From: Colletes latitarsis
Taxonomy: Eukaryota > Arthropoda > Insecta > Hymenoptera > Colletidae
DNA length: 64,000 nucleotides
Assembly: GCF_051014445.1 (NCBI RefSeq)
Contig: NC_135137.1
Location: 28,955,501 to 29,019,500 of the forward strand
Direction of reading: 5' to 3'
The notes under the pieces were generated by a model. It ran no database searches. It had not been told where the DNA came from and saw only the letters and a program-made list of their open reading frames with translations. Positions 25,301 through 36,850 of the stretch are shown one piece after another. Numbering within the stretch: the stretch's first letter is position 1; every line of letters starts with the position of its first letter. Both the position numbers and the translations under genes were made by a program.

Positions 25301-25519
25301 GCACGTAAATTGAGTTAGATTGTTCGAAAAGTTCGTTTGAAATCTCTTATACGAACTCGAAACGGAATGCAGTGATGCTCGGATAGCTAGGAGTTATTTT
25401 CGATCGGATAAGTGAACGGTAGTCATACCTACGGCTTGAGAAGGAAATCGTGGCGGTCGAGTAGACTGCGCAGTGTAATTTGATCTGGGCTTGAGTATCG
25501 GCGAGACAATACTTATATA

Positions 25520-26179
25520 GTATTCGGCCACCCCTGGGAAAAATTTTAATGGGAGATTCTTGAGGCAAAATAAGACGAAAATCAAGAATATCAATTCCTT
25601 GATTGAGGCTTCGTTAAAAACTTATGAAAAAATTTCAAATTAAAAAGTTTCAAATTATTCTGGAAAAATTATTTTTGATTGCGGGATACAATTATAATCA
25701 TTTTTGGCGAATAGACATACCCCCGAAATCCTACGCACTTTCGAGAAAAAAATTCCTTAACGAAAATATAATGTCTGACTATACATTGATATGTTTCACT
25801 AAAATTTCATGTGAATCTTTGAAACATCATAACTCCTGAACGGATTGGAGGATTTTAATGTTTGAAAAGGCAAACAACGTGCATTTTAGTGAAGAATATG
25901 TAGGAATTCTAACAATAATGAAAAAGTTGTTCCTTGACCCCGTAAAGTGAGAAAAGCCCTATAAAAAATGGTCCAATTTTCAAACGTCCATAACTCCTAC
26001 AATAGTCAATGGATCTCAATGAAATTTAGTATGGAAGTAGAGCTCATAGATACTTACAAAAAAGTACTAAACAGAATTTCCGTAGAACGTAAAACAAATC
26101 TATTAAAAATTAAAAACAAATACATAAGACTACAATAACACGTGATATGAGTTTGGTCCTAATCTTTTTGAACACCCTG
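25520..26179 (+). mobile_element. TIR element family, copy E (chimeric right end, 660 bp)
   Basis: The left arm is typical (TTCGGCCACCCCTGGGAAA, GAGGCAAAATAAGACG), but the outermost bases are damaged: TATATAGTATTCGG replaces TATACAGGGTGTTCGG. One unit (about 25620-25790) and one core on the plus strand follow; the core has in-frame stops. At about 26130 the family sequence stops and a different tail ending TTTTTGAACACCCTG leads to TATA at 26180-26183. The last 15 bases resemble a TIR end, but the preceding arm does not match. Confidence 0.75.
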
Positions 26180-26466
26180 TATATTATCATGTTAATAGTC
26201 TCGTTTGTAGCATAATATGCCCTGGAAATTCCACCAAATATTCAAGGGGATCTTTCCTGGGTGAAATCCAGATTTGGCCATTGTTTTTGCAGGCGAATTT
26301 CTAATTCCCTAGGATCTTTTGTGACTAACATTAAAATCACTAAAAAAAGAACATTTCCTATTTTTTCTTTACTTTCGATATATTGTCAGTAACGTATCTT
26401 CTTCATTTGTAAATTTAAATGGTATGTGTTTCAATTAATTAAAACTAAACGAATTATACAAGTTTT

Positions 26467-26790
26467 AAAGTACAATGTTAAAAAGTTAATCGCTATTATT
26501 GACTTATTCAGTGTTCCGTGTTCAATTGGGATTAACGACAACATTTCTATCAACAGGTGAATAATGTATCAATGATTTTTTTACTTTTACAAAATAGAGA
26601 GAAACAATACACGAAATTGTACGTTTTACAAAAAGTTAATCACTCTTATCGATTTAGCCAGTGTTCCGTGACCGTACCACGATTTCAACTGGGATCAATG
26701 ACAACATTTCCATCAACAGGTAAATGACCTACCAACGAGTGTTTAACTTTTATAAAATGGAGAAGAACAACGCGCGAAATTGTACGTTCT
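26467..26790 (+). repeat. Tandem duplication (about 150-165 bp) around a retroelement remnant
   Basis: AAAAGTTAATCGCTATTATT, CAGTGTTCCGTG, GACAACATTTCTATCAACAG and CACGAAATTGTACGTTTTAC recur from about 26630 with AAAAAGTTAATCACTC, CAGTGTTCCGTGACC, GACAACATTTCCATCAACAG and GCGAAATTGTACGTTCTGC. The second copy carries the intact zinc-knuckle codons; the first has lost the second cysteine (Tyr instead). Confidence 0.82.
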
Positions 26791-26849
26791 GCGAAACTCT
26801 ACTTGAAACAATAGACCATATAATTCAGCATTGTTCTACGCGTATGTAG
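26724..26849 (+). pseudogene. Non-LTR retrotransposon C-terminal zinc-knuckle remnant
   Basis: A 41-codon plus frame from an ATG at 26724 to TAG at 26847 ends in CTFCETLLETIDHIIQHC. Its C-x2-C-x8-H-x4-C spacing (residues 20, 23, 32, 37) matches the CCHC knuckle at the C-terminus of many insect LINE reverse-transcriptase proteins. The preceding FNFYKMEKNNARN fits the usual short linker before the knuckle. A stop lies directly upstream of the ATG and no reverse transcriptase motif is nearby, so only the tail survives. The family cannot be named from this piece. Confidence 0.6.
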
Positions 26850-27339
26850 AACATAGAATTCCTAGAAACCAAACATATAGTTTGTCTTCTTTCTGCTTAA
26901 ATAAACTACTAGAGGGTATGTCGACAAGGTAAGTAAATTTATTGGACGTAAGAGTAACCGCTGAGAAACGTGCCTTGTTACTGTTAACGTTTCGACCATC
27001 TGGAGTCTAGTCTTTCAAACAATATTAGAATAACAAGCCTTCAAATTTAAAATAAGGTTAATATAGAAAATATACGAATTCAAATTAATTTACTCTATGG
27101 AACAATAGGTGAAATTAATTCGTAAGCGAGGTACGTGATTTACTTGGGACTTAGTGTACATTTTAAACATTTTCTTTAATTACTGTACCTTGGAAACTAA
27201 GGAATATAAGACACATATTAGAACATGTAAGGAATATGTTCGTATGACGTTGTTTACTTCCTTTAGTGTGTAGTATTTAAAAATCACCCTGTATATTGAT
27301 TCATGTAGCATGAATCAACTACATTCATTGTACAACAAA
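26850..27339. other. AT-rich non-coding DNA with a possible TIR end
   Basis: At 27281-27295 there is ATCACCCTGTATA, like the right end of the TIR family but without the preceding arm. At about 26985-27005 the minus strand reads CCAGATGGTCGAAACGTT, a motif type common near the ends of arthropod retroelements. Neither can be tied to a complete element. Confidence 0.4.
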
Positions 27340-27790
27340 GCTGTCCAAATACTTGAGATTCAAAGCACGAGAAAACTCATTTTTCCAAATCAAGTCAAGT
27401 ATTAAACAAGAAGCTTGACCATTTGATAAAACTTGTGAAAATTCAATCTGTTCAAATGTTGATTGTTTATAAATTAAAAAGTTATATGTTAATTATAACA
27501 ATTATACTTATATACGTACTAACATTTTTACCCTTGTTCCAAAATTATTTTATTCTGAACGAAATTTTAAATCATTTTTTAACTTTTACGAACTTGCCAG
27601 CGAGAAAGTTACTCAAACATCAGTTCACTCAAAGTTATGTAAATAAACAGATATTAAGCTTATTCGAACGAACTTTATTATTCAAATATAATACTATAAT
27701 TATTAAGCAATCAAATAGTTAACTTAATTTAAAAAATCCAAGCTTGACTCGACTCGTATTTTCAAGTATCGATCAAGTTTCGTCGACTTG
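27340..27790. repeat. AATCAAGT/CAAGTATT-rich dispersed repeat, first member
   Basis: The segment shares GAAAATTCAATCTGTTCAAA, TAAATAAACAGATATTA, TCAAATATAATACTATAATT, AGCTTGACTCGACT and TTTTCAAGTAT with the larger array at 61075-61810. A 99-codon plus frame at 27423-27722 lies inside it and is very hydrophobic, as expected from AT-rich repeat sequence. Confidence 0.78.
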
Positions 27791-30700
27791 GAATAGTTTC
27801 CAAGAATGGTTGCCAGTGTAAAATTAGAAACGGCCGATATTAGGTCAATTTATTTATTTATAGCGTCAGCGTAATGAACAACGTTCTTGAACGTTCGATA
27901 AACCGATCGACACTAATTAAAACGCGAACACTATCGTTCAAGGTAAATATCTAGCAATTTCGAAAACTCTCGATCGCTTAAAAATCCGGATGCTCAGCGA
28001 GAAACCGCAATCCCGTGCGGCTAATTTCTTCGACGCGTCCCGCGAATCAATAATAATCCGAATGCATGGAATTCCATGAATACTAACAGGGCACCCCCTT
28101 CTGCCTGGGCTATCTCTCCGCCATCTCTCGTTTCTCATTTTTCATTCCCATTAGTCTTCATTCGGTCCACTTAGTCCCGCGATCGGTTTCGCCTTCTCGA
28201 CGACAAAATGCGAGGCTCGTTACTCCATTTGAATAAAGATGATGTCAAACAGAGGAGCCTGCTGTCCGTGATTCGAGCTTATAGAGAACACTGAACGAAG
28301 AAAGTAACCCGAACCGTGTCGATTCTAACGAGCTTCGGATCGAAATTCCGCGACCGAAAAGAAAGTAAACCGAAGGTTGAAATTAACGAACGATGATTAA
28401 ACCTGAGATGGGCGAAAATTCCGGTTCAAGGTTTCGAACAACAAAGAAAATTACTTGTTTATTTGTTTTTAAAATTTGAATTACAGATTGAAATATTTTA
28501 CAGTGAGGACGTGTGAATTTAACCGTTCGATAGAATTATTTTTTATTCGAATAGAATTTTTCGAGGCTCTAGATCCACGATGTACGTATTATTTACGCGT
28601 GGGTGTACGGAGAAAGAGAGAAACAAAGGAAGGAAATCGACATATCTTTTAGAGAATACTAGTGTTTTGTAATACTTAAATTGTTTCATTCGTATGTATG
28701 CATTACTACTGATTCTAATACAAATATAATAATGTCTTGAGTACAGTAGTATTTCAGTGATAAGTGGGATAATAATGTTTTTGATGAGAAGTACCAAACG
28801 TACTGAGAATCATTGCTATAATTTGTATTAAAATATTATAAATCACTGTAATTTTTTTAAATGTCAATTTTAATAAATAAAAATACAATAGTATCGAACG
28901 TTTCGTTATAGGTCGTTTTTGCGTACTTTTTCACCCATTAACTTCAAAATCTAATAAATAAGCGTATTTTGTAAATTCACGTTAAGACGATATATAATTT
29001 AAATACGAATGATAAACTTAATTTAGATGTGTCAGGCAAAGTGCCAATAAAATTACTCTTTATTTGTGAAATCGATATGCCTGAAAATATTGAGCGTACA
29101 TTATATACGAATATTGATTTCTTATATTAAGATTAATACATTGATATATAACTCGAAAGCTGTCAATTTTGAGTTATAAATAAAATTTACTTGGTTTTTA
29201 AGTGATTTCGTCAGTGTCAAATCGACGTATCACTCAATCTATGAAATAATTAAAAATAAATGTGAACGTTTTAAAACTAAGTAAATTTCATTTTTAACGC
29301 AAAGACAGTTATATAATTATACCCATCAATCGCTAAACTAAAATTATCACGAATCTCGTTCCTTATTTTTAAGAAACTGATACGCGAAGAAGTATAAAAT
29401 AAATAATCGTAGATATTTGTACTAAGTTTCGATTTCAGTAATATTTTAACGCTTTTATTTTACGTTTTAAAGTCAATAATATTGTGCTGCTCAATATATC
29501 TTGCCCAATATATTTTACAATATTTGCAGTATACGTCAAGTTGCCTGAAAATAGATTATCGCTTAGAAAAAAAATTATTCAGAAATTATTGTGTGCTTTA
29601 GTAAGAAATAAAATGGTTTAGTAAATCTTGTCACGCTCGCTTCTTCTTCGTAAATATAACGGCGCGACTCTAATGTGAAATTGCAATTTTCCTTTAAACG
29701 AAACCATACAATATCGTTACGTAAGTTGTTTCTTCTTATCGTTCTACGAATAAAACGAAGCATCCAAGTATTCAATAGAAACCATCGACACCACATTTAT
29801 CACATCGTACGTACGATCCACCGTTATATCGTTAGGTAGTGTACACGTTTCAAGCAAATGAAACGTACATTTCAGTCGATAATTGAATTGGATCTTGAAA
29901 AGACCGTCCAATCATTATCAAACATAGTGCTGTATCGTGTATAGTGCCTGTTACGACTTTGAGAACAGCTAAGTTTACGATGAGAACGTACGAATAGCTA
30001 CGTTCAAAATCAAAACACTTCATAAAACAATTGCTTTCCGAACTATTTGCCTCGATACTCAAATGTATAGCAACGAGAGAAATTAATTTGTGTAATTAAT
30101 TAAATTCAAGAAGAAAGTGCAGTTGCACTTTTACAAGTTCAAGCATTTTCCTTTCTGATCCTACCAAATTATTCTTGATTTAAAATTAATTTGCACGAAT
30201 ACAGCAAATTTCGTAAATAAACAATCTACGTTACCTGAGGAGAGAATATCATTTAAACAGAGCAAACAAAATTTTTTGAGATTCTAAAACTCGGAAGTCT
30301 TTTTAAAAATGTGAACCAAAACAAATTGAGAAGTCTAAGACTACTTTTTGACAATGTAAAAATTCTTTCGTATATATAACATTGAGGTTCTCTAAAGAGA
30401 TTGACACTTCAAAAACTAGTGCTTGATATTCTCGCCAGTAGATGAATAAGTTATTGAAAATCGATAGACTTTATCAAGCTACTCTAGATCGATCAAAATT
30501 TTGGTCTCTGAGGGTAAAAATTTTCCTTTTTTCCTTTAATACAATATGTGTAATAAAGCTGTACTCAGACCACTGTATTTCGTACACGTTTAAAACTAAA
30601 AACAGTTGAATATTGTATAAATGATAGAAATACGAATATTTATAGAATACCTTTCTAGACCGAATTCGATTTCAACAAAATTAAAAAGATAGTTTCGTCG

Positions 30701-31306
30701 AGCTAAGAAGGTTGGTCAACTAATATAAAAATGAAATAACAGAGAATTAAGATAACATATTACTTGAAATACTATTTCAAAGGAGTTCATGCTCGATCAA
30801 ATATCATTATTCTTATATTTTCTTTTTTGTTATTTTTTACGCATTTTTTTGATATTATTTTCTTATTACAATCCAAAATAGTTTGAATTATTTCTCTAAC
30901 TGTTTGTTTAAAAATTGCATCATAGTTACAGTTTTTACTATACAAACAATATTACTGTGTATGATATTTTTGTTACAAAACATTTAAATAATTAACATTT
31001 ACGTTATTATTCATCGAAGATAATTTATTCATTTATCAATGATAGGTTTTACCGATTAATTGTCGTAAACGATTGACGATTAATGTAGTCGCAATCGTCG
31101 AGAGTGATTAACGATTGAAATACAGTAATGATTCTTAAAATGAACATCGCTCTGGGGATTGGCATGTTTATTTTTCGTATAACTGAGATGAATTTCGACA
31201 CGATCAGATGTTATACACAGTAATATCGTATATAAAAATAAAGTTTACTTACGAAGACGTCGTACGTGTTTCGATTCTACGGTGTAAAAGACGTCCTCTG
31301 CTCATC
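27791..31306. other. Mostly AT-rich non-coding DNA
   Basis: A CpG-richer patch at 27890-28430 carries a 66-codon minus frame (27938-28138) of unknown kind. The rest to 31250 is AT-rich with only short frames. No RNA gene or transposon is recognised. Confidence 0.45.
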
Positions 31307-31354
31307 ACGGTCGTAGATCAACTGTGTTTATCGTTCAACGTCGTCTACGACCGT
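31307..31354. other. Perfect 11-bp inverted repeat (hairpin)
   Basis: ACGGTCGTAGA at 31307-31317 is matched exactly by its reverse complement TCTACGACCGT at 31344-31354, with a 26-base loop. It lies in a small CpG-rich patch (31250-31400). The stem is too short and the flanks do not pair enough for a convincing microRNA precursor. Confidence 0.6.
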
Positions 31355-31951
31355 AAGTACGACTACCTAGGCTCTCCGCTAACGTGATTGGCTCTTCGAA
31401 TTATTTGGGGGAAGAAGACCGACGCTGCTTCCAGGATAAAGCGTACTCGAAATGCTATTGTCAATTAAAAAGGGACCAATTTTTCGTTACACATTCGACC
31501 AGGTGTTATTTAATAATTGTATCGTTCCGCGAGTCAAAAGGTGAAAATCGATCGAAAATGTCGTTTGTGGTACCTCGCTACACTAATTATATTTAAAATA
31601 ATTAGGTAATAAAAATTAATAGAAACAACCTAAAAGATTTAGTTAGTTCTTCGACATATACTGCTATATCAATTATTTAATAATTTAACGTAGTAAATAG
31701 CATATTTTTAAGAATATCTTTCTAAAATTAATAAGCTGTGGTCTTTAAATACCAGTTAACGAGATCTGATGAATAAACAGAGTACACCGGTAGCTTTTGA
31801 CAAAGCATTGTCTTTCATGCTTCATTGGCCTCTAAGGGAGAAATGTTCAACTTACGAATCACATCTAGGGTTCATTTTAAGAATCATTACTGCAAGCGTC
31901 AATCACTATGTGCGATCAACGATTATCCATTTCAATCGTGATCGCTTAATA
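31355..31951. other. Non-coding DNA left of a mariner remnant
   Basis: Two 70-72 codon plus frames (31384-31596, 31769-31987) have no recognisable features. The second runs into the mariner end. Confidence 0.4.
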
Positions 31952-32319
31952 TTGACTTGGCAATTAAGTAATTCCGGATTTTTTTAATAAAATAAAAGAC
32001 AATTTTTTCATGGAACGAAATAACTTTATTTAGCAATGTATTGTCCATTTTTAACAATGACCTTTTGCTATCTTTCAGGCAACATCATAATTCACAACAA
32101 AATATGACGAAAATGCTCGTTTTGAATTTCCATTATTCAACCGACGTCAAAAAAAAAAAAAACTGCACAATCGATCGATACAATGTTTTTTTTTAAATGA
32201 CAATTAAAGTACTAACTATCGGACAAGAATATGGGTTTGACGTTTCGAATACATACAAACACCTAACAAATCAACTAAATCTGTCAGAGAAATCCTCAAT
32301 TACATAGTTGCCAAACCAA
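31952..32319 (-). mobile_element. Internally deleted mariner element, 368 bp, both ends present
   Basis: The left end reads TTGACTTGGCAATTAAGTAA and the right end, reverse-complemented, TTGGTTTGGCAACTATGTAA. TA flanks both (31950-31951 and 32320-32321). On the minus strand, 32085 down to 32026 encodes MLPER(stop)QKVIVKNGQYIAK then TAA, the C-terminal tail of a mariner transposase (normally LPxRWQKV). The Trp codon has become a stop. Only this tail and the ends remain, so the copy is non-autonomous and dead. A second mariner end is at 62835-63010. Confidence 0.88.
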
Positions 32320-32358
32320 TAAATTGAATTTCAATGTTTACTAAAGTATAAACAACGA

Positions 32359-32970
32359 ATGCACCCAAAACACGTCAACGATCGTAAATACGATCGTTAC
32401 GAGGCCCCTCGAACAAACGCTGATCCCCGTGGATCTTCGCCACTCGAACCATTCACCCCCAACCCCCAGATCGTATCGCTTTATCGCGATGCACCGAGCT
32501 GCGTCGCGGGTTCTTCTTCCCTCCCCCCGCCGACGCCGCGAACTCTTTTTGCAGTTACCCTCGTTCGGGCCTTTTATTTCGCTCGCAGAGTTGGCCAACC
32601 TCCTCGAAGAAAGTTGAGAGACCGCATCGGGGGTTACCAAAGGAGAAGAGTCGAGGAAGTAGTGAGAGTGGCGGGCGTGGGGAAAAGGCAACGGCAGCTG
32701 GGTCGGGAATTCTAGTAGCTAGGGGTTGCTAGGGTATTGTCGGAGTTACAGGATGTCGCGTGCAACTTTACCAATATCTAACACGACCACGCGGGAGGAT
32801 GTGTTGCGCGTGGGATGACGCATGTGTACGTACGCTGACTACACGCGTACGTCGTGCATCTCGTTGCCCGGTGTCCGAGTGGTCGATGAATTTACACGAC
32901 GAACTAACCCGACCGAGGTGTTATTCTAGCAAAGATAGACAACGAAAATTGAATCCCCCAACGTATTAAA
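32359..32970. other. GC-rich island sharing motifs with other islands
   Basis: CpG-dense DNA with overlapping frames on both strands (32341-32691 minus, 32359-32715 plus, 32429-32617 plus); none has a domain. At 32750-32778 there is AGGATGTCGCGTGCAACTTT then ACCAATATC, at 32798 GGAGGATGTGTTGCGCG, and at 32873-32899 GTCCGAGTGGTCGATGAATT then TACACGA. Close versions recur in the islands near 36.0 and 38.6 kb. Confidence 0.6.
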
Positions 32971-33650
32971 TTGTAATCGTGGGGACAACTTTCTCTTGTA
33001 ACTCTGTAATCGTTTAATCCTTTTCTTAGAGCCAGTGGACTCATTGTATTTTAAGAAAAATTTCTACTAGAAAATAAATATGTACAATTCAAAAAGTCGA
33101 GTCAAAAGATGAAAGAACTGTGACACTTCCCGAGTAATGATACTTAATTTAATAGGAATAACCCGATCAGAGGTGTTATTCTAGCAAAGATAGACAACGA
33201 AAATTGAATCCCCCAGCGAATTAAACTCTAATCGTGGGATAACTTTCTCTCGTAACTCTGTAGTCGTTTAATCTTTTGCTTTTGTGGTAGAACCAGTAGA
33301 CTCATTGTATTTTAACCCCTTGCCATACAGTGACGTGTCTGACTCGTCACAAGTTCTTGATGTCAAGATTCACAATTATGAGGCCACTCACTCGTCTTCA
33401 AGTGTTATAAATTAAAATCAACACGTTTTAACATTCACGAGGTATTCGTAAAATGAAATAGTATATGTTGGAAAAATTATTTGGAATTAAATAGTAAGTC
33501 AAGGGTTTAAGAAAGCTTTCCACCAGAAAATAAATCTGTACAATTCAAAAAGTCGCAATTATTAATCGAGAGGGCTGTTTGAAATTGTGATGATGATGAT
33601 GGTGAAAGAACTGTGACGCTTTCTGGGTAACGATACTTGATTTAATAAAA
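32906..33650. repeat. Tandem duplication, units of about 254 bp and 490 bp (second interrupted)
   Basis: Copy 1 (32906-33159) and copy 2 (33160-33650) share AGGTGTTATTCTAGCAAAGA, AATTGAATCCCCCA, GACTCATTGTATTTTAA, AATTCAAAAAGTCG and GAAAGAACTGTGAC in order. Copy 2 is longer chiefly because it holds the TTAA-flanked insertion at 33316-33506, plus a short GATGATGATGATG stretch. Confidence 0.93.
33316..33506. mobile_element. TTAA-flanked short element (piggyBac-type MITE), 191 bp
   Basis: The insertion starts CCCCTTGCCATACAGTGACG after TTAA (33312-33315) and ends AGTCAAGGGT before TTAA (33507-33510). The other copy of the surrounding duplication has the uninterrupted site ATTTTAAGAAA (TTAA at 33051-33054), a natural empty-site control showing a single TTAA was duplicated on insertion. 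The ends are a short inverted pair (CCCCTTG.. / ..CAAGGGT). There is no coding capacity. Confidence 0.9.
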
Positions 33651-33690
33651 ATACTGTAGTTTACACTTCGAGATACTTGGTACGAGTGTA

Positions 33691-33727
33691 CAAGCATGTG
33701 TCTTTTTCCGGGAGAAACTCATGCTTG
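33691..33727. other. Hairpin with near-continuous pairing
   Basis: CAAGCATG at 33691-33698 pairs with CATGCTTG at 33720-33727. Inside, GTCTTTTTC can pair partly with GAGAAAC around a CCGG-containing loop. It stands alone in AT-moderate DNA. Role unknown. Confidence 0.55.
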
Positions 33728-34602
33728 GAGATGTTTCCGCGTGTTTCGAAGGGGTAGGAAGTTTGTGATTGGTTTACCTATTTTATTCTCTGAACAATTT
33801 GGAGGGAGTAGTGGATGGAAAAGTGACAGCTGGAGAGATTGTGAACAAGAATAGCCTGGGGGATAATGTGTACGAGAGCATCAACTGTTTCATGGCTCTG
33901 GAAGATCTAGCTCTACCTTAAGACACGCTAAGGCCATAAACGAGAACGTTAAAAACATTGCACGGTCAATTAAATAGCTTCATTCACTGCAATAAATTGT
34001 TATTGAGGTTTTGTAACAGACACGCCTCGCATTTTGTATTTATATCTATTTCATTCGTAGATGTCTACCTCACAAGTGTTTCTATTATACTTTCTTTGTG
34101 TTTTATTTCATCACAACAAATGTACTAAAGATGTAAAATAAAATGAAACTAAGTAGATAGTTGATCCATGCACAAATTCTCAAACGAATATAAATAGTAA
34201 TACAAGTAGTATCTGGCTTGCTAAATATTTGTTGGAATTGGAAAACAATTTTGAGGTTCGATTTTTTTGGAAATTTCTTGTATCTTATACGAATGACGTT
34301 GGGATCTTCAAAATAGCGAATACAATATTTTGTTAATAGTTGAAAAAGTCATTCTAGGCCATTAATTTCATAACTTATTTTTAATAACTGTACTTACAAG
34401 CATTTGTGGAAAGTAAATTGATCATGAAAGACAAAAAGCTAATGTACCTGGTGTTTTCTTATACTATGTTTTTTTTACTTTTTCGAGGCGACATTTATTT
34501 CTTTAATTTAGTTCGTACAACCCACCAACAAAGTGACTACCATCTAAGTAATCTTCAATTAATGTTCTTACGATCAACAAAATTAAATCGAAACAACCTA
34601 TA
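33728..34602. other. Non-coding DNA
   Basis: No gene or repeat is recognised. A 76-codon plus frame (34406-34636) runs into the TIR element to its right and is therefore not a gene. Confidence 0.45.
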
Positions 34603-35650
34603 CAGGGTGTTCGGCCACCCCTGGGAAAAATTTTAATGGGGGATTCTAGAGGCCAAAATAAGACGAAAATCAAGAATACCAATTTGTTGATGAAGGCTTC
34701 GTTAAACAGTTATTAACGTTTAAAGTTCCGACCGTACTGAATTTTTTTCTCGAAAATGCGCAAGATTTCGGGGGTATGTCTATTCAACAAAAATGATTGT
34801 AATTGACCCCCACAACCGAAAATAATTTTTTCAGAATTAAGTAAAAATTTTTTTTTTCATCGAAAAATTTAGGCACCTACTCCTTGTCGATTTTTCTTAA
34901 AAATTCCTTTTTCATTTTTAGTAATTTTGTTTGACGCCCTACAGAAAAGTTGTCTAATACTTATTTGTAAGTACCTATGAGCTCTACTTCAGAAAAAAGT
35001 TTCATTGAAATATATTCACAATTGTAGGAGTTATGGCTGTTTGAAAATTGGACCATTTTTATGGCGTTTTTCTCATTTTACAAGGTCAAGGACCAACTTT
35101 TCGAATATTTTTGCAATTTGTACATATTCTCCATCAAAATACGCGTAGTTTGCTTTTTTAAACATTAAAATCGTCCAATCCGTTCAGAAGTTATGATGTT
35201 TTAAAGATACGCATGAAATTTCAGTGAAACATATCAGCGCCATAGTCAGACATGAAATTTTCGGTAATGAATTTTTTTCTCGAAACTGAGTAGGATTTCG
35301 GGGGTATGTCTGTTGACCAAAAATGCTTGCAATTGACCCCTGCAACTAAAAATAATTTTTCCAAGGCGATTCGAAAGTTTTTTTTTTCACCCAAAACTTT
35401 CTGCACTTACTCGAATTTTTTTCTCGAAAGTGGATAGGATTTCGGAAGTATGTGTATTCACCAAAAATGATTGTAATTGACCCCCGCAACCGAAAATAAT
35501 TTTTCCAGAACGATTTGAAATTTTTGAATTTAATTGTTAATAACTTTTTAACGAAGCCTCCATCAACATATTGGTATTCTTGATTTTCGTCTTATTTTGG
35601 CCTCTAGAATCCTATATTAAGATTTTTCCCAGGGGTGGCCGAACACCCTG
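34603..35650 (-). mobile_element. CAGGGTGTTCGGCCAC TIR element, copy F (1048 bp, best-preserved ends)
   Basis: The ends are CAGGGTGTTCGGCCACCCCT and AGGGGTGGCCGAACACCCTG, a perfect 20-base terminal inverted pair extending with few mismatches to about 110 bases. Left flank TATA (34599-34602), right flank TATG. Layout: arm, unit (about 34740-34850), core (34870-35150), two more units (35265-35400 and 35410-35530), arm. The core frame on the minus strand is broken by a stop (CTTGTAA in coding sense). It is the best reference copy for the family. Confidence 0.93.
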
Positions 35651-35829
35651 TATGTCAAACCATTTTAAATATTTATGTAATTGCTATCTATTACTATTTG
35701 AATCAACTACTGACGCGATATTAAACATCGTCCAAATAAGAAAAGCAATTTAATTATTCTAACGTCAAAAAAAAGGGTTTATCGAACTTTTTCACGACTC
35801 GTTCCAATTCTTTTACCAACGGAATCGAA

Positions 35830-36330
35830 AAGTAATTTGTTTAAGACTTCATTACATTTTCCAAATACGTGAAAACGTTCCGCGTCCTGCCGGAGGATGT
35901 GCTCGCCGGGGCACAATTAAATCGCATCCCTGATTAGAAATCCTGTTTGCGATTTTGTGGATAAGTTACCGGATAACGTACGTCTCTCTCACTGTATCGA
36001 GTACCTTGTTCTTGTCCAAGTGGTCGATAAATTTACACAATCCGGACGAGATATCTCGAAAGTTCGGGTGTGCCGGTGTGTGGTTTTCATGTCGCGATAG
36101 GGATCGGAGAAATACGTCTCCATAGAATCGAATATTTGTCGTGTAAAATAGATACGAATTTGCGAGCGGTGAAATTCAATAAAATGAAGCAGTGAAGGCC
36201 GATATCGACCGCGATATATATCGATAACAAGCCGTTATTCTGGCGTCCGCGGGAAAAAGAAATTCCCTCGTCGCCTCTGTGTGAATTTTCACGCCCGCGA
36301 CAAAACGAATAATTCCGTACGGTTAAGAAA
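35830..36330. other. CpG-richer island sharing motifs with 32.8 and 38.6 kb
   Basis: At about 35892 there is GGAGGATGTGCTCGCCGG and at 36014-36040 GTCCAAGTGGTCGATAAATT then TACACAA. These match the 32.8-kb island in the same order and strand. There are no frames of note until 36342-36620 (minus, 92 codons, unrecognised). Confidence 0.55.
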
Positions 36331-36850
36331 TAAAATTAGAATTATCTCCGGTTAACCGCGCGGTGGGCTGAATCGATAGGTCTATGTAAACTTTCGATCG
36401 GTCGTATTTGGATTCGGTTTAGAATTTCAATCAGTTCCTTTACTTTCAATTTAATGCGCGATATTTTCACCTCGCTGCTGCTACTTCCAGAGCGACACGT
36501 ATATAGCGTGACGCATTTTAATCTACCAACGCAAATACGTCCAAAATTGTCGTTGGTGCGACGGTATCTTATTAAAACTGAGCTAAGATGGTGTGGATAA
36601 AAATAAAAATATAAATACAATATTTAGATACTTTTTCCTTCCTATTCTGAAGTTACTATTAATATGCATATGAAAATCTCAATATTCAGAGTGTGATTTT
36701 ATAAGAAAAAATAAGTAATCGTAGAAGAAAATTTCTTTGAACGATGCGTCGTTTTCCAGATCATTGAATAACTTTCCTGAGATGTCTGATTATTACTTGC
36801 TATTTCTACTTGTACCGATGTCTATTTATGGACACTTTTATGTGGCAGGA

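Noticed and set aside
27281..27295. ATCACCCTGTATA as a complete TIR element end
   Set aside because: No matching arm precedes it and no opposite end was found at a sensible distance.
31307..31354. Hairpin as a microRNA precursor
   Set aside because: The stem is only 11 pairs with a 26-base loop and unpaired flanks, shorter than known insect precursors.
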